A stretch of 64,000 bases of DNA from Anaerorhabdus furcosa (GTDB lineage Bacteria > Bacillota_I > Bacilli_A > Erysipelotrichales > Erysipelotrichaceae): NCBI RefSeq assembly GCF_900167375.1, contig NZ_FUWY01000003.1, forward strand, positions 186,001 to 250,000. Direction: 5' to 3'. The position numbers and the translations under genes were made by a program. Positions 61,071 through 64,000 of this stretch are shown here, in pieces. How positions within the stretch are numbered: position 1 is the first letter of the stretch; each line of letters begins with the position of its first letter. The notes under the pieces are model-generated. The model searched no databases and was not told where the DNA came from. It saw only the letters and a program-made list of their open reading frames with translations.

Positions 61071-62949
61071 TCGATCCCTTCTTTCTACGTCTTTGTTCAA
61101 GGGCAATCGCAAGCACCGCAATATCTGCTGGATTTACTCCTGATATTCTTGAAGCTTGCCCCATTGTTCTTGGACGAATTTTTTCTAATTTTTGTTTTCC
61201 TTCTAATGATAAATTATCAATCTCTAAATAGTTAATATCTTCTGGAAGTATCACTTTCTCCATTTGATTAAGTCGATTTGCTTCCTTTAATGCCTTATTA
61301 ATATATCCTTCATATTTAACTTCAATTTCTATTTCTTTAGCAATTTCAGCTTCGATTTCATATCCTAATTCTTTGCATAGTTTACTACATTCTACATTAG
61401 GACGTTTCAATAAATCATAACCCGTAATTCCTTCGGTTAATTTCTCATAACCTAAACTTTCTAAGTAAGTATTCACAGAATCTTTTGGTGTAAATCGAAT
61501 TTCTTTCAATTTTGCTTTACCCTCATTGATTTTACTCATTTTGCTTAAAAATTCTTGGTAGCGCTCTTCCTTGATGATTCCGAGATTATATCCCTTCTCT
61601 AGCAATCTTTGATCTGCATTGTCATGACGAAGTAATAATCTAAACTCTGCTCGTGAAGTTAATAAACGATAAGGCTCTAGTGTACCTTTTGTAACTAAAT
61701 CGTCAATCATAACGCCAATATATGCTTCGTCTCTTCTTAATACTAGTGGTTCTTTGTTATTTAGTTTATTGACTGCGTTAATACCCGCCATTAACCCTTG
61801 GCCTGCAGCCTCTTCATAACCAGAGGTTCCATTTATTTGACCAGCAGTAAATAAGTTTTTTATTTTCATTGTTTCAAGCGTTGGTTTCAATTGTAAAGGA
61901 TCTATTGCATCATATTCAATGGCATATGCATATTTATCAATTATTGCATTTTCAAGTCCCGGTAATGAATGGACCATTTCTTCTTGGATATCATAGGGTA
62001 GTGATGTAGAAAAACCCTGCACATAAGTTGTATCCAAATGAAGAGATTCTGGTTCTAAGAATAATTGATGTCTTTCTTTATCTGAGAAGCGAACTAACTT
62101 ATCTTCAATTGATGGACAATATCTTGGCCCCACGCCTTTTACCACACCTGAATACATACTGGATTTATTTAAATTTTCTTTAATAATTTCGTGTGTCTTT
62201 GGTGCTGTATAGGTTAAGTAACACACAACTTGTTGATCATAAGGGAGTATTTCCTTTGTAGTCGTACTAAATGATACAAATTGATCAGTTCCTGGTTGAA
62301 TTTCTGTTTTTGTAAAATCAATCGTATTGGTTTTAACTCGTGGTGGTGTTCCTGTTTTTAATCTGAATGTTTCCAAACCTGCCGCGCGAAGTGACGCTGA
62401 TAAATCATGAGTTGTTGGTTCAGAATCAGGACCACTTTCTGTTACATTCTTAGATACCATTACCAAACTAGACATATATGTACCTGTTGTAAGAATGACA
62501 ATCTTTGAATTAATGATTTCACCCGTCATCATTGTGATACCCGTTACGGTATCATTTTCAAAATTACAACATTTTACCTGACCTTCAATGACAGTTAAAT
62601 TTTCTTGATGTAAACATAACTCTTGCATCATTTTTGAATATTCTATTTTATCAGATTGGACGCGTAGTGATTGAACCCCTGGCCCTTTTGTCGTATTTAA
62701 CATTTTAAATTGAAGCGCTGTTTTATCAGCAGTAATACCCATTTGCCCACCAAGTGCATCAATTTCACGAACAACGATTCCTTTTGCAGGCCCTCCAATT
62801 GATGGATTACATGGCATCTTAGCGATGTTTTCTATACTCAATGTTACTAATGCAGTTTTCTTATTACAACGCGCAGAAACAAGTGCTGCCTCTACACCTG
62901 CATGACCTGCACCGACTACGATGATTTCATAATTTTTTGATGCATCCAT
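61060..62949 (-). CDS. mnmG: tRNA uridine-5-carboxymethylaminomethyl modification enzyme MnmG (GidA)
   Basis: 629-residue FAD protein, partner of MnmE in wobble-uridine modification. FAD motif VVGAGHAGVEAAL, the conserved MPCNPSIGGPAKG with its active-site cysteine, RLKTGTPPRV, CPSIEDKLVRF, EYDAIDPLQL and GQINGTSGYEEAAGQGL (in parts). Normal length. It heads a two-gene unit with the ThyX-like gene. Its usual neighbour rsmG lies about 4 kb downstream, separated by accessory genes. Confidence 0.97.
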   Translation of the reverse strand: MDASKNYEIIVVGAGHAGVEAALVSARCNKKTALVTLSIENIAKMPCNPSIGGPAKGIVVREIDALGGQMGITADKTALQFKMLNTTKGPGVQSLRVQSDKIEYSKMMQELCLHQENLTVIEGQVKCCNFENDTVTGITMMTGEIINSKIVILTTGTYMSSLVMVSKNVTESGPDSEPTTHDLSASLRAAGLETFRLKTGTPPRVKTNTIDFTKTEIQPGTDQFVSFSTTTKEILPYDQQVVCYLTYTAPKTHEIIKENLNKSSMYSGVVKGVGPRYCPSIEDKLVRFSDKERHQLFLEPESLHLDTTYVQGFSTSLPYDIQEEMVHSLPGLENAIIDKYAYAIEYDAIDPLQLKPTLETMKIKNLFTAGQINGTSGYEEAAGQGLMAGINAVNKLNNKEPLVLRRDEAYIGVMIDDLVTKGTLEPYRLLTSRAEFRLLLRHDNADQRLLEKGYNLGIIKEERYQEFLSKMSKINEGKAKLKEIRFTPKDSVNTYLESLGYEKLTEGITGYDLLKRPNVECSKLCKELGYEIEAEIAKEIEIEVKYEGYINKALKEANRLNQMEKVILPEDINYLEIDNLSLEGKQKLEKIRPRTMGQASRISGVNPADIAVLAIALEQRRRKKGSNED

Positions 62950-63033
62950 GACTTCACAACCTCTCTTAATTTCTATACAATCATACCATACTTTTATATC
63001 ACTTTATTTGTGAGTTTATTCACTTTGTAAAAA

Positions 63034-63059
63034 AAGAAAGAGTTATATTTCTCTTTCTT
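63034..63059 (-). terminator. Intrinsic terminator of the GH1 gene
   Basis: AAGAAAGAG / CTCTTTCTT stem, eight-base loop, T run on the minus strand. Confidence 0.8.
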
Positions 63060-63066
63060 CTTTCTG

Positions 63067-64000
<934 letters not shown>

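Overview
The window is 64 kb of AT-rich bacterial chromosome from a low-GC Bacillota (Firmicutes). TGA is used as a stop throughout (many ATGA and TAATG overlaps), so it is not a Mycoplasma-type code. Ribosome binding sites are strong AGGAGG types. Gene order is Bacillus-like (tatD-rnmV-rsmA-ispE-glmU-prs; mnmG-rsmG-noc-parA-parB; uvrA-hprK-lgt-ppaX-trxB), but the sporulation genes that sit inside the tatD-prs block in Bacillus (yabG, sspF, spoVG) are absent. This suggests a non-sporulating lineage such as Erysipelotrichia or a relative; that placement is inference.

Almost every gene is on the minus strand. Plus-strand genes are yigZ, addB-addA, a DEAD-box-like helicase and an orphan oligopeptide-binding lipoprotein. 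Because mnmG-rsmG-noc-parA-parB runs leftward from the right end, oriC probably lies to the right of base 64000 and the window is one chromosome arm read toward the origin.

Layout from left to right. 1-6440: a cut-off small gene, then the uvrA, hprK, lgt-ppaX (fused) and trxB operon. 6.6-14 kb: yigZ, an unknown gene, and the two-subunit repair helicase-nuclease AddB-AddA. 14-22.6 kb: a FeoB-associated small protein, an acetyltransferase with an orphan MsmK/UgpC-type ATPase, one tRNA-Glu(CUC), a pirin, a two-component system, a glycosyltransferase with a VTT membrane protein, and a YeiH exporter. 22.8-31.8 kb: housekeeping block prs, glmU, ispE, rsmA, a TPR-GGDEF protein, rnmV, tatD, an RDD protein and mnmE. 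31.9-33.3 kb: a DbpA-type helicase whose motif II reads DEAN. 33.3-44.5 kb: a complete carbon-phosphorus lyase locus (phnG, H, I, J, K, M, a hexapeptide transferase, phnL, a PHP-domain phosphoesterase, an inositol-monophosphatase-like phosphatase, phnD, phnC, two phnE). 44.8-54 kb: accessory genes, including a membrane GGDEF protein, a CNNM/CorC-type transporter with a leader-peptide/attenuator-like 5' region, a HAD phosphatase, a DegV protein, an unknown lipoprotein and a second PHP protein. 54-62.9 kb: parB, parA, noc, rsmG, then a glycoside-hydrolase-like lipoprotein, an AAA/DUF4143 ATPase with repeated operator-like DNA, a divergent HAM1-type pyrophosphatase, a ThyX-like protein and mnmG. 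63-64 kb: a phospho-beta-glucosidase cut by the window edge.

The C-P lyase locus would import phosphonates (PhnCDEE), build and break the ribose-1-phosphonate 5-triphosphate intermediate (PhnG-M), and remove the cyclic ribose phosphate with a PHP-type phosphodiesterase instead of PhnP/PhnN. The most novel-looking signal is the leader of the CorC-family gene: near-consensus promoter, a 15-codon ORF beginning Met-Asp-Glu-Asp, a terminator-like hairpin at its stop codon, then the transporter gene. Nearly all transcription units end in intrinsic terminators whose stems overlap the stop codons. No stretch longer than about 300 bases lacks a gene.
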